NCBI GenBank assembly: GCA_902796895.1
Contig: CADBQV010000114.1
Span: forward strand, 1 to 11,821
DNA: 11,821 bases
Origin: an uncultured Erysipelotrichaceae bacterium
GTDB taxonomy: Bacteria; Bacillota_I; Bacilli_A; Acholeplasmatales; Anaeroplasmataceae
Reading direction: 5' to 3'
The translations under genes were made by a program, and so were the position numbers. The stretch's first letter is position 1. The number at the start of each line of letters is the position of its first letter. The notes beneath the pieces were generated by a model. The model saw nothing but the letters and a program-made list of their open reading frames with translations, did not search any database and was not told where the DNA came from. This document shows, in pieces, positions 5,151 through 11,821 of the stretch.

Positions 5151-6352
5151 AAATTAGTCATAAATTCTTTTAATGCTCTTTCATACTGACCAGTATCTTT
5201 AGGATTATAATATGTTTTTCCTAATAATTCATCAGGCATATATTGTTGTTTTACATATCCTTTTTCATAGTCGTGAGGATATTTATATGATCCTTCCTTC
5301 ATGCCTTTTAATTCTCTATTTAAAATATGAGGTGGTATTTTCATTGATGTTAATTTACTTAAATCATCAATTGCTTCATTAATTGCTAAATAAGTAGAAT
5401 TAGATTTAGGAGAAGTAGCTAAATCAACTGTAGCATAAGCTAAAGGTAATCTTGCTTCAGGTAGTCCTAATTTAAGTGCTGCCTCACATGCAGCATATAC
5501 TCTAGGTCCTACATTAGGATTTCCTAAACCAATATCCTCATAGGCACTACATAGTAATCTTCTTGTGATAAATTCTAAATCACCAGTTTCTAATAATCTT
5601 GCAAGATAATGGATAGCAGCATCAGGATCACTACCTCTAATTGATTTAATAAATGCGCTAGCAATATCATAATAATATTCGCCTTCTAAATCTATTTGAA
5701 ATGCCTTTTTTCCTACGATTTCTGCGACTTTTTCGATTGTAAGCTCATTATCATCTAGCATTGATACAACCTCAAGCATATTAAGCGCAGATCTAACTTC
5801 ACATGATGATGCAACACATATATATTCTAAAATATTTAAAGGTATTTCCTTTAAATTTTCTTTTTTAATAGTATTTAATAATAAAGATAATAAATCTTCC
5901 TTTTTGATTTCATTCATTCTATAAATATGACATCTAGAACGAATTGCAGGATTAATAGTACTATATGGATTTTCTGTTGTTAAACCAATAACAATTAAAC
6001 TACCACTTTCCATAAATGGAAGTAAAAAATCTTGAGTATTTTTATTCATTCTATGTATTTCATCAATGATGCATAATGTATTTTCGTGATACATTGTTGA
6101 ATCAGCAATTTCTTTTAATTTAGCTTTGTTGTCAGTTGATGCATTAAAGCTAAAAGAAGATAGTGGATACATTGCTTCAATTATTTTAGCAATTGATGTT
6201 TTTCCACATCCTGCAGGACCATATAAAATGAAAGATGATAGCATGTTTTTATCTATCATTTTTCTTATTATTCCATTTTTTCCTACTAAATGATTTTGAC
6301 CTACTATTTCATCGAAATTTTCAGGTCTAATTCTAAATGCTAATGGCTTCAA
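5141..6352 (-). CDS. rarA: Replication-associated recombination protein A (RarA/MgsA) AAA+ ATPase
   Basis: A clamp-loader-like AAA+ ATPase that acts at stalled replication forks, with SSB and RecA as known partners. The 403 residues are close to the family's usual 420-450. In order: the family start MKPLAFRIRPENFDEIVGQ (1-19), Walker A GPAGCGKT (45-52), Walker B CIIDEIHR (94-101), sensor 1 TTEN (125-128), the arginine finger region IRSRC (137-141), and the MgsA tetramerisation part with AIHYLARLLETGDLEFITRR and EDIGLGNP (about 243-275). The start is TTG (6352-6350): GGGTGA (6364-6359) sits just upstream, an in-frame TGA blocks any earlier start, and the MKPLAFR beginning fits relatives. It is convergent with the RNase J-like gene and divergent from apt. 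All motifs look intact, so it should be active. Confidence 0.95.
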   Translation of the reverse strand: MKPLAFRIRPENFDEIVGQNHLVGKNGIIRKMIDKNMLSSFILYGPAGCGKTSIAKIIEAMYPLSSFSFNASTDNKAKLKEIADSTMYHENTLCIIDEIHRMNKNTQDFLLPFMESGSLIVIGLTTENPYSTINPAIRSRCHIYRMNEIKKEDLLSLLLNTIKKENLKEIPLNILEYICVASSCEVRSALNMLEVVSMLDDNELTIEKVAEIVGKKAFQIDLEGEYYYDIASAFIKSIRGSDPDAAIHYLARLLETGDLEFITRRLLCSAYEDIGLGNPNVGPRVYAACEAALKLGLPEARLPLAYATVDLATSPKSNSTYLAINEAIDDLSKLTSMKIPPHILNRELKGMKEGSYKYPHDYEKGYVKQQYMPDELLGKTYYNPKDTGQYERALKEFMTNLKK

Positions 6353-6370
6353 TTTATATCACCCAAATTT

Positions 6371-6399
6371 ATTTTATCACATCATATAAGTTTTTTCAC
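6371..6399 (-). promoter_or_regulatory. Predicted promoter of rarA
   Basis: On the minus strand: GTGAAA (6399-6394), 17 bases, TAAAAT (6376-6371), with an extended TG at 6379-6378. The predicted start meets the GGGTGA ribosome site, so the leader is about 12 bases. The 13-base -10 region is identical to that of recU. Confidence 0.5.
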
Positions 6400-6467
6400 T
6401 TTTAATATTTAATAATATTAAAATATTTATATTTTTTTTCATTACTCTTTTTTATATATTAAATTTA

Positions 6468-6476
6468 TGATATAAT
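6468..6476 (+). promoter_or_regulatory. Predicted extended -10 promoter of the apt-rel-dtd operon
   Basis: TG-A-TATAAT (6468-6476) is a perfect -10 with the TG extension. The -35 position is only a T run. A start near 6483 leaves a 25-base leader. Its ribosome site is a G run (6496-6500, GGGGG), which can pair with the anti-SD CCUCC using one G-U pair. Confidence 0.55.
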
Positions 6477-6507
6477 TTTATATATAATTTTTTGTGGGGG
6501 TATTACT

Positions 6508-7029
6508 ATGAATTTAAAAGATTATATTATAACAATTCCAGATTTTCCAAAAAAAGGAATAATGTTTAGAGATATCACATCTTTAATTCAACAAAGTGAG
6601 GCTTTTAGCTATGCCGTAGATTTACTTGCTAAATACGCAAAAGAAAAAGGAGCTACAGTAATTGCAGGTCCTGAGGCAAGAGGATTTATCTTTGGTAGTG
6701 CAGTTGCTTATAAGCTAGGATTAGGATTTGTTCCAATTAGAAAGCCAGGTAAGCTTCCTAGAAAAGAAATAAAAGAAGAATATAGCCTAGAATATGGCAC
6801 TAATACTTTATGTATCCATGAGGATGCACTTAATAAAGATGATAAAGTATTTATTATTGATGACTTATTAGCTACTGGTGGTACAGCACTTGCTGCAGCA
6901 CATTTAATTGAAAGATCAAATGCTTCTGTTGCAGGCTTTGGATTTGTCATTGATTTAATTGATTTAAAAGGCAAAGAATTATTACATGATTATGATGTAT
7001 TCACACTTGTTGAATATGAGGGTGAATAA
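6508..7029 (+). CDS. apt: Adenine phosphoribosyltransferase
   Basis: Salvages adenine: adenine + PRPP gives AMP + pyrophosphate, in the cytoplasm. The 173 residues match the family's usual 170-180. Visible are the N-terminal IPDFPKKGIMFRDIT (10-24), AGPEARGFIFG (53-63), the base-binding loop RKPGKLP (78-84), YSLEYGTNTL (92-101) and the PRPP motif VFIIDDLLATGGTA (114-127). All key residues appear intact. The ATG at 6508 follows GGGGG at 7 bases. It is first in an operon, 30 bases ahead of rel. The apt-rel pairing is common in Bacillota and fits a link between purine pools and (p)ppGpp, which inhibits several purine enzymes; that regulation is family knowledge, not seen here. Confidence 0.97.
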   Translation: MNLKDYIITIPDFPKKGIMFRDITSLIQQSEAFSYAVDLLAKYAKEKGATVIAGPEARGFIFGSAVAYKLGLGFVPIRKPGKLPRKEIKEEYSLEYGTNTLCIHEDALNKDDKVFIIDDLLATGGTALAAAHLIERSNASVAGFGFVIDLIDLKGKELLHDYDVFTLVEYEGE

Positions 7030-7059
7030 TTAATTATTTATAGAAAGGTAGGTGAAAAT

Positions 7060-9237
7060 ATGGTCTACACTAGTTTTTTTGATTTATTTGAATTAGTTCA
7101 AAAATATATTCATAAAGAAGAATCATTAGATTTAATTACAAAAGCATATAACTGGGCTTATGAATTACATGATGGTCAATTTAGAAAAAGTGGCGAGCCA
7201 TATATAATTCACCCACTAAATGTTGCTTGTATTTTAGCTAATTTACATGTAGGTCCTGATACAATTTGTGCCGGATTATTACATGATGTAATTGAAGATA
7301 CTAACGCAACAAGAGAAGAACTTGCGAATGAATTTTCAGAAGACATAGCTGAAATTGTTGATGGTGTAACTAAAATTTCAAATTTAAAATTTGTATCTTT
7401 AGAAGAAAAACAGGTTGAAAACCATCAAAAGATGTTACTTGCTATGGGAAAAGATATAAGAGTTATTGTAGTTAAGCTTGCAGATAGATTACATAATATT
7501 AGAACTCTTAATTTTATGCCTGAAGAAAAAAGAGAAAGAATCGCAAGAGAAACATTAGAAATATATGCACCACTTGCTCATAAGCTAGGTATGTTTAGAA
7601 TCAAGGCAGAGCTTGAAGATTCATCATTAAAATATGTTGATAGAGAAGCATATATTAAAATTTCTTCATTAATTAAAAATGATACTTCAGCAAGAATTAG
7701 TAATGTTGATCATACTATTGCTGAAATTAAAAAAATATTAGAAAAAGAAAACATTCATGATTACACAATAAAAGGTAGAATAAAAAATATCTATAGTATT
7801 TATAAAAAGATGGTTAATCAAAATAAAGATTTCAAAGATATTTATGATATACTTGCCATTAGAGTTATTGTAAAAACTATTAGTGAATGTTATCAGGTAT
7901 TAGGTTTAATTCATGCTAATTATTCACCAGTACCAAAAAGATTTAAAGACTATATTGCAGTACCAAAGCCAAATATGTATCAATCACTACATACTACAGT
8001 AATATCAGCAGATGGATTTACATTTGAAGTTCAAATTAGAACTGAAGAGATGGATCAAATAGCTGAACTAGGTATCGCTGCTCACTGGGCATATAAAGAA
8101 GGTATTGAATATAATAAAGAAAAAGAACAATTTGAAATTGCTCAAAAACTAAAATGGTATGGAGATTTATTAAAATTCTCTGAAGAAGATAAAAATGATT
8201 CTGCAAAGCAATATGTTGATGCAGTAAAAGAAGAAATATTAACTAATAATGTTTATGTATATACACCAACAGGTGAGGTTGTAGATTTACCAGTTGGTTC
8301 AACACCAATTGATTTTGCATATAAAATTCATACAAATATTGGTAATAAAACAGTAGGAGCTATTGTTAATAATCATATAGTTCCACTTGATTATGAATTG
8401 CAAAATGGTGACATTATCTCTATTAAAACAAATAAAAATTCTTTTGGTCCATCAGAAGCATGGTTAAAAATTGCTAAAACTAGTCATGCTAAGCATAAGA
8501 TTAAAAGCTTTTTAAATAAACAAAATAGAGATATATTGCTTGGTCGTGGAAAAGATTTAGTAGATGAAGAATTTAAATTAAACAAAATTACTGATTATGA
8601 TATAACTGATAATTTTGTTAAAGAAAATTTCTCTAAAAATAATTTACTTACAGTAGATGATTTATATGTAGATTGTGCTAAGGGAAATGTATCTGCTAAA
8701 ACAATTGTATCTAAATATACAGGTTCTATGCAGGTTAACCAAGACCAATTATTAAATCGTCAAATCGAACGTAGTCAAAAAATATTATCAACAAATAGTG
8801 AAACAGGTGTAGTAGTTGAAGGATTAAAAAATCCATTAATAAAAATTGGATCTTGCTGCAACCCAATACCTGGAGATAATATTATTGGATATATAACAAA
8901 AGGAAATGGAATAGTTGTTCATAATATTTCATGTAAGAATTGTAAAACATTCCAAATGGAACGTATTATACCTTTAGATTGGGCTCAAGATCCAGGAAGA
9001 AAATATCCTGCATCAATTAAAATTGAAGCTACAAGTAATATTAATTTAGTAGTCGAAATAATGAATATGGTATCACAATGTGGTCTATCAATACTTGCTA
9101 TTAACGCAAATACTCATTCAATTGAAACTACAGTTAAATTAAAGGTAATGGTTAAAAATCTTACTGATTTAAAGAACTTAATTATTAATTTACAAAAGAT
9201 TAGATTCATATATAGTATAGAAAGAGAAAATGTATGA
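7060..9237 (+). CDS. rel: Bifunctional (p)ppGpp synthetase/hydrolase (Rel, RSH family)
   Basis: Makes ppGpp/pppGpp from ATP and GDP/GTP on starved ribosomes and hydrolyses it when nutrients return. The 725 residues are normal for long RSH proteins. The hydrolase HD domain has His51, HDVIED (75-80) and KLADRLHNIRTL (139-150), all intact. The synthetase domain has GRIKNIYSIYKKM (239-251), DIYDILAIRV, RFKD (294-297), YQSLHTTV and EVQIRT (323-328). RFKD is the charge type of bifunctional, Mn-dependent enzymes rather than RelA's ExDD. A TGS domain (about 396-456) is followed by helices, a Cys/His-rich zinc-finger part (Cys599, Cys600, His621, Cys625, Cys628) and a C-terminal ACT/RRM domain (about 650-722). 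The ATG at 7060 has AAAGGTAGGTGA upstream. It overlaps dtd by four bases (ATGA), so the two are likely translationally coupled. The TGA stop shows that TGA is not read as Trp. Confidence 0.97.
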   Translation: MVYTSFFDLFELVQKYIHKEESLDLITKAYNWAYELHDGQFRKSGEPYIIHPLNVACILANLHVGPDTICAGLLHDVIEDTNATREELANEFSEDIAEIVDGVTKISNLKFVSLEEKQVENHQKMLLAMGKDIRVIVVKLADRLHNIRTLNFMPEEKRERIARETLEIYAPLAHKLGMFRIKAELEDSSLKYVDREAYIKISSLIKNDTSARISNVDHTIAEIKKILEKENIHDYTIKGRIKNIYSIYKKMVNQNKDFKDIYDILAIRVIVKTISECYQVLGLIHANYSPVPKRFKDYIAVPKPNMYQSLHTTVISADGFTFEVQIRTEEMDQIAELGIAAHWAYKEGIEYNKEKEQFEIAQKLKWYGDLLKFSEEDKNDSAKQYVDAVKEEILTNNVYVYTPTGEVVDLPVGSTPIDFAYKIHTNIGNKTVGAIVNNHIVPLDYELQNGDIISIKTNKNSFGPSEAWLKIAKTSHAKHKIKSFLNKQNRDILLGRGKDLVDEEFKLNKITDYDITDNFVKENFSKNNLLTVDDLYVDCAKGNVSAKTIVSKYTGSMQVNQDQLLNRQIERSQKILSTNSETGVVVEGLKNPLIKIGSCCNPIPGDNIIGYITKGNGIVVHNISCKNCKTFQMERIIPLDWAQDPGRKYPASIKIEATSNINLVVEIMNMVSQCGLSILAINANTHSIETTVKLKVMVKNLTDLKNLIINLQKIRFIYSIERENV

Positions 9238-9680
9238 GAGTAGTAGTTCAAAGAGTGAAAGAAGCTAAATGTGTAGTTGATGATAAAGTCACTGGAGCTA
9301 TAAATAAAGGATTTTTACTTTTTATTGGTTTTTCTAATAATGATACATTAGATATTTTACCAAAGGTTGCATCTAAGGTTATGGGTCTTAGAATATTTGA
9401 AGACGAATTTGGTAAAATGAATAAATCATTAAAGGATATGAATGCAAGCATTTTAGCTATTTCTCAATTTACATTATATTCAGATTGTAAGCATGGTAAT
9501 AGACCATCATTTACAGAAGCAATGAAATATGATTTAGCAAATGAATATTATTTGAAATTTGTAAACATACTAAAAGAAAACGGATATGTTGTTGAAACTG
9601 GAATATTTGGAGCAGATATGAAAATTCATTTAATTAATGATGGTCCAGTAACAATAATAATAGATAGCGAAAAGCTATAG
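9234..9680 (+). CDS. dtd: D-aminoacyl-tRNA deacylase
   Basis: Removes D-amino acids, and glycine misattached to tRNA-Ala, from tRNAs in the cytoplasm, protecting translation. The 148 residues are the standard size. Visible are MRVVVQRVKEAKC at the start, GLRIFEDEFGKMNKSL (51-66), the catalytic SQFTLY motif (77-82) and the cross-dimer Gly-cisPro motif in NDGPVT (135-140, Gly137-Pro138). Both active-site halves are intact. The ATG overlaps the rel stop (ATGA), and the local ribosome site is weak (AAGAGA), so it probably depends on translation of rel. Its TAG stop overlaps the strong ribosome site of the next gene. rel-dtd adjacency is common in Bacillota. Confidence 0.97.
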   Translation: MRVVVQRVKEAKCVVDDKVTGAINKGFLLFIGFSNNDTLDILPKVASKVMGLRIFEDEFGKMNKSLKDMNASILAISQFTLYSDCKHGNRPSFTEAMKYDLANEYYLKFVNILKENGYVVETGIFGADMKIHLINDGPVTIIIDSEKL

Positions 9681-9690
9681 GAGGGTTATT

Positions 9691-11565
9691 ATGAAGCCAT
9701 ATATTTTTAATGGGGAAGAATTTAATGATGTTGATTCATTAGCAAAGGCTTATATTAATAATTTTGATTTAGGAGTAGATGATATTTATACTAATTCAAA
9801 AAAATTAATTAAGTTTTTAAAAGATTTAAAAAAATCTAAAGAATATGTTGGAAATATAGTTAATATTTTAGCATATTCAAAATATAAAAATAATGCATTA
9901 ACATTCTTGATTTTTCAATTCTTAGATGAAAAACAAGTATATATTAATGGTCAATTATTTGATTTTAAATCTTTCTTAACAGCTATTAAGGAAAACCCAA
10001 GTCCAAGAGGTAATATCCTATTTGCCTTTATGGAGGATTATGGTATTACTAAAACATTTGCATTAATGGAAGATGACCCTAAATTACAAGCTGATGCTTA
10101 TTTTATTGACAAAAATGCTTATAGTCAGTTTACATATAAATATTTAATATCTTATTATGATTATAAAATTATTGAATCTTTAAATTCTAAAATCTCGACT
10201 ATTGCAGTAAATGGAGATGAATGCTTTAGAAGAGCTTCAAAGGTTGCATCTAATGATGATTTCCAATTAGGAATTGCTCATAAAGTCGGTTTTAAGGATG
10301 CAGTATGTATGCATAATGAGGTTAACCCACTATTTTATGCAGTTAAATTATTAAAACAAAAAAATGAATGTGATGATGAAACATTAAAAAAGGTTATAAC
10401 TGATACATTCTATTGGTGGTTAATTGATAATTTAGATAAATATCAAATTCTTAAAAAAGAAGCTAAGGATACATTCTTAAATTTAATGGCTTTAAAGAGG
10501 GAATTTGATAAATATAAAGAACAAATATTACAAAGAAAAATAACTGCAATATCTTTAGATTTATTAATTGAATTATCTAGAAACTTATATTTAAATTATA
10601 TTAATTTTGTTATCTTATTTAGAGAAGGCAAAATAAAAGTAAAATCTAGATTTAATGAAAGCCAATATGATTTTGATAAACCATATTGTAAAACTTATAT
10701 TTGTGCTGATTTTATGAAGGGTAGAGTTGTAAAATTATACCATACATCACAAGTTGAAAATATGTCAATTACAGTAAACCCACTTACAGGTGATGAAATA
10801 GAATCAGAAGAAAATGTAGATAATGATATTAATTTAGATGATGTAAGTAATGATAGACCTGAGCTTGTAAAGGTTGAAGATGATAGTGTAATTAATAAAA
10901 TTAAGAAAAATAAAAAAGTATTAAATAAAAAGCTTGCTTTAGCTAAGATATCATTTGGTATGTCATTATTATTTATGATTTTAGCAATTGCTAATATGGT
11001 TGTTGCTTTAATTGGTAAAAATACAAATGTTGAATTCTTAGTAAAATATAATGAAAAAATCAATAATCAAGCTATTGGAATTATTGTAATTTCTGCCATT
11101 GTAGGTATCGTATGTGCAGTACTTGCATGTATTATAATGTTTAAAATTAATAAGCATAAAGATAAATTAAATTCACTTGAATTTATTTATCAAGCAAGAG
11201 GAAAAGAAGTATTAAATGAAAAACAAGAAGCTAAATTAATTAATTTATCATTAAATGAAGAAAAATATAAAGCTTCAATTGGTAAAAATTATTCATATAT
11301 TTCTATTTTATTATATGCATTTATTAATATCTTATTTGCATGCTTATTAATAACTCAAATTGCATTTGGATCTGCATTTACTGATATAATTAAATTTGAT
11401 CCAGCAAATAGTATGTTTATGGCTAAATTTGCAATTTCACTTTTAGCTGGTGCAATTTTAGTTTCAGTATATACATTCTTTAGAAGAAAAGGTGGAGTAT
11501 CTCCATTAATTCTATCTTTAATTGTAAATATTGGAATTAATGCTTTAGTTTTCTTATTAATGTAG
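9691..11565 (+). CDS. Large membrane protein of unknown function in the rel-dtd-rimO operon
   Basis: I do not recognise this 624-residue protein. About 410 soluble residues come first, with no signal peptide, then five predicted membrane helices: about 418-441, 461-484, 535-558, 578-597 and 603-623. The soluble part begins with two similar short segments about 79 residues apart (YIFNGEEFNDVDSLAKA, 4-20, and VYINGQLFDFKSFLTAI, 83-99), suggesting a duplicated small domain. A middle helical part contains FYWWLIDNLDKYQILKKEAKDTF (240-262 region) and Cys-containing PYCKTYICADF (331-341). Residues 368-400 are an acidic, probably disordered linker (ESEENVDNDINLDD and following) ahead of a Lys-rich start to the first helix, which places the soluble part inside the cell. 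The ATG at 9691 follows TAGGAGGG, whose TAG is the dtd stop. It sits 11 bases before rimO. Function unknown; no catalytic motif seen. Confidence 0.85.
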   Translation: MKPYIFNGEEFNDVDSLAKAYINNFDLGVDDIYTNSKKLIKFLKDLKKSKEYVGNIVNILAYSKYKNNALTFLIFQFLDEKQVYINGQLFDFKSFLTAIKENPSPRGNILFAFMEDYGITKTFALMEDDPKLQADAYFIDKNAYSQFTYKYLISYYDYKIIESLNSKISTIAVNGDECFRRASKVASNDDFQLGIAHKVGFKDAVCMHNEVNPLFYAVKLLKQKNECDDETLKKVITDTFYWWLIDNLDKYQILKKEAKDTFLNLMALKREFDKYKEQILQRKITAISLDLLIELSRNLYLNYINFVILFREGKIKVKSRFNESQYDFDKPYCKTYICADFMKGRVVKLYHTSQVENMSITVNPLTGDEIESEENVDNDINLDDVSNDRPELVKVEDDSVINKIKKNKKVLNKKLALAKISFGMSLLFMILAIANMVVALIGKNTNVEFLVKYNEKINNQAIGIIVISAIVGIVCAVLACIIMFKINKHKDKLNSLEFIYQARGKEVLNEKQEAKLINLSLNEEKYKASIGKNYSYISILLYAFINILFACLLITQIAFGSAFTDIIKFDPANSMFMAKFAISLLAGAILVSVYTFFRRKGGVSPLILSLIVNIGINALVFLLM

Positions 11566-11576
11566 GACGTGATTAA

Positions 11577-11821
11577 ATGAAAGTATATATTGAAAGCCTT
11601 GGCTGTGCAAAAAACATGGTCGATTCAGAAATGGTATTAGGATTATTAAAAAAGAAATTTGAAATTATAAATGATGCAAGCCTTGCAGATTTAATAATTA
11701 TTAATACATGTGCATTTATTGAATCAGCCAAAAAAGAATCAATTGATACAATTTTAGGCTTATCAGATTATAAAAAAGAAGGAGCTAAGATGGTAGTTAT
11801 TGGCTGTCTTGCTCAAAGATA
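11577..11821 (+). CDS. rimO: Ribosomal protein S12 methylthiotransferase RimO, 3' end cut by window edge
   Basis: A radical-SAM enzyme with two iron-sulfur clusters that methylthiolates an aspartate of ribosomal protein S12. Only the first 81 residues are present, from the N-terminal methylthiotransferase domain. The three auxiliary-cluster cysteines are visible: Cys10 in [13 protein letters not shown], Cys45 in [16 protein letters not shown] and Cys77 in VIGCLAQR. GCAKNxVDSE and the NTCAFIxxAxxES pattern favour RimO over the tRNA enzyme MiaB, which usually has GCQMN. The radical-SAM CxxxCxxC and TRAM parts lie beyond the window. The ATG at 11577 follows AGGACGTGAT (11564-11573), matching the ideal AGGAGGTGAT at nine of ten positions and overlapping the previous stop codon. 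It is the fifth gene of the operon. Confidence 0.95.
   Translation, partial: MKVYIESLGCAKNMVDSEMVLGLLKKKFEIINDASLADLIIINTCAFIESAKKESIDTILGLSDYKKEGAKMVVIGCLAQR

Noticed and set aside
6708..6974. Minus-strand open frame inside apt
   Set aside because: It is antisense to the conserved PRPP motif region of apt; no ribosome site or known domain.
9248..9451. Minus-strand open frame inside dtd
   Set aside because: It is antisense to conserved dtd sequence; composition is typical of a reverse-strand frame.
10695..11063. Minus-strand open frame inside the 624-residue membrane protein
   Set aside because: It is Ser/Thr/Phe-rich, as expected for the reverse of an acidic linker and a membrane helix, with no ribosome site.

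Overview
The window is strongly AT-rich chromosomal DNA from a low-G+C Gram-positive bacterium (Bacillota). RecU, an RNase J-type protein, RarA and an apt-rel-dtd cluster together point to Bacilli or a Mollicutes-related lineage that keeps the standard code. TGA is used as a stop (end of the rel gene), and Trp is read from TGG, so this is not a Mycoplasma/Spiroplasma code-4 genome. Nothing looks like phage, plasmid, insertion sequence or CRISPR; this is compact housekeeping DNA with a few unrecognised genes among well-known ones.

Left part (1-3204): a 3'-truncated branched-chain aminotransferase gene (ilvE, minus strand) is divergent from a small three-helix membrane protein gene. A tRNA-Arg(UCU) on the minus strand follows, then a 289-residue soluble protein of unknown function, recU (minus strand), and a 100-residue stand-alone protein resembling a starch/glycogen-binding (CBM20-type) domain. 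Genes alternate in strand, and convergent pairs share or abut compact terminator hairpins, several of which overlap stop codons.

Middle part (3205-6507): a monocistronic RNase J-family gene has an intact HxHxDH motif but lacks several other metal and substrate residues, so it looks like an RNase J2-type partner rather than the main nuclease. It converges on rarA (minus strand, TTG start) at a shared 12-bp hairpin. rarA is divergent from apt.

Right part (6508-11821): a same-strand operon of apt (adenine salvage), rel (bifunctional (p)ppGpp synthetase/hydrolase), dtd (D-aminoacyl-tRNA deacylase), a 624-residue membrane protein of unknown function, and the start of rimO (ribosomal protein S12 methylthiotransferase). 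Gaps are -4 to 30 bases, so it is probably one transcript linking nucleotide salvage, the stringent response and translation quality. The unknown membrane protein inside it is a main point of interest. No gene-free stretch exceeds 300 bases; the longest spacers (about 100-180 bases) hold promoters, terminators and the tRNA. Promoters are read by eye as sigma-A-like, often with an extended -10 (TGnTAWAAT), and several predicted leaders are very short.
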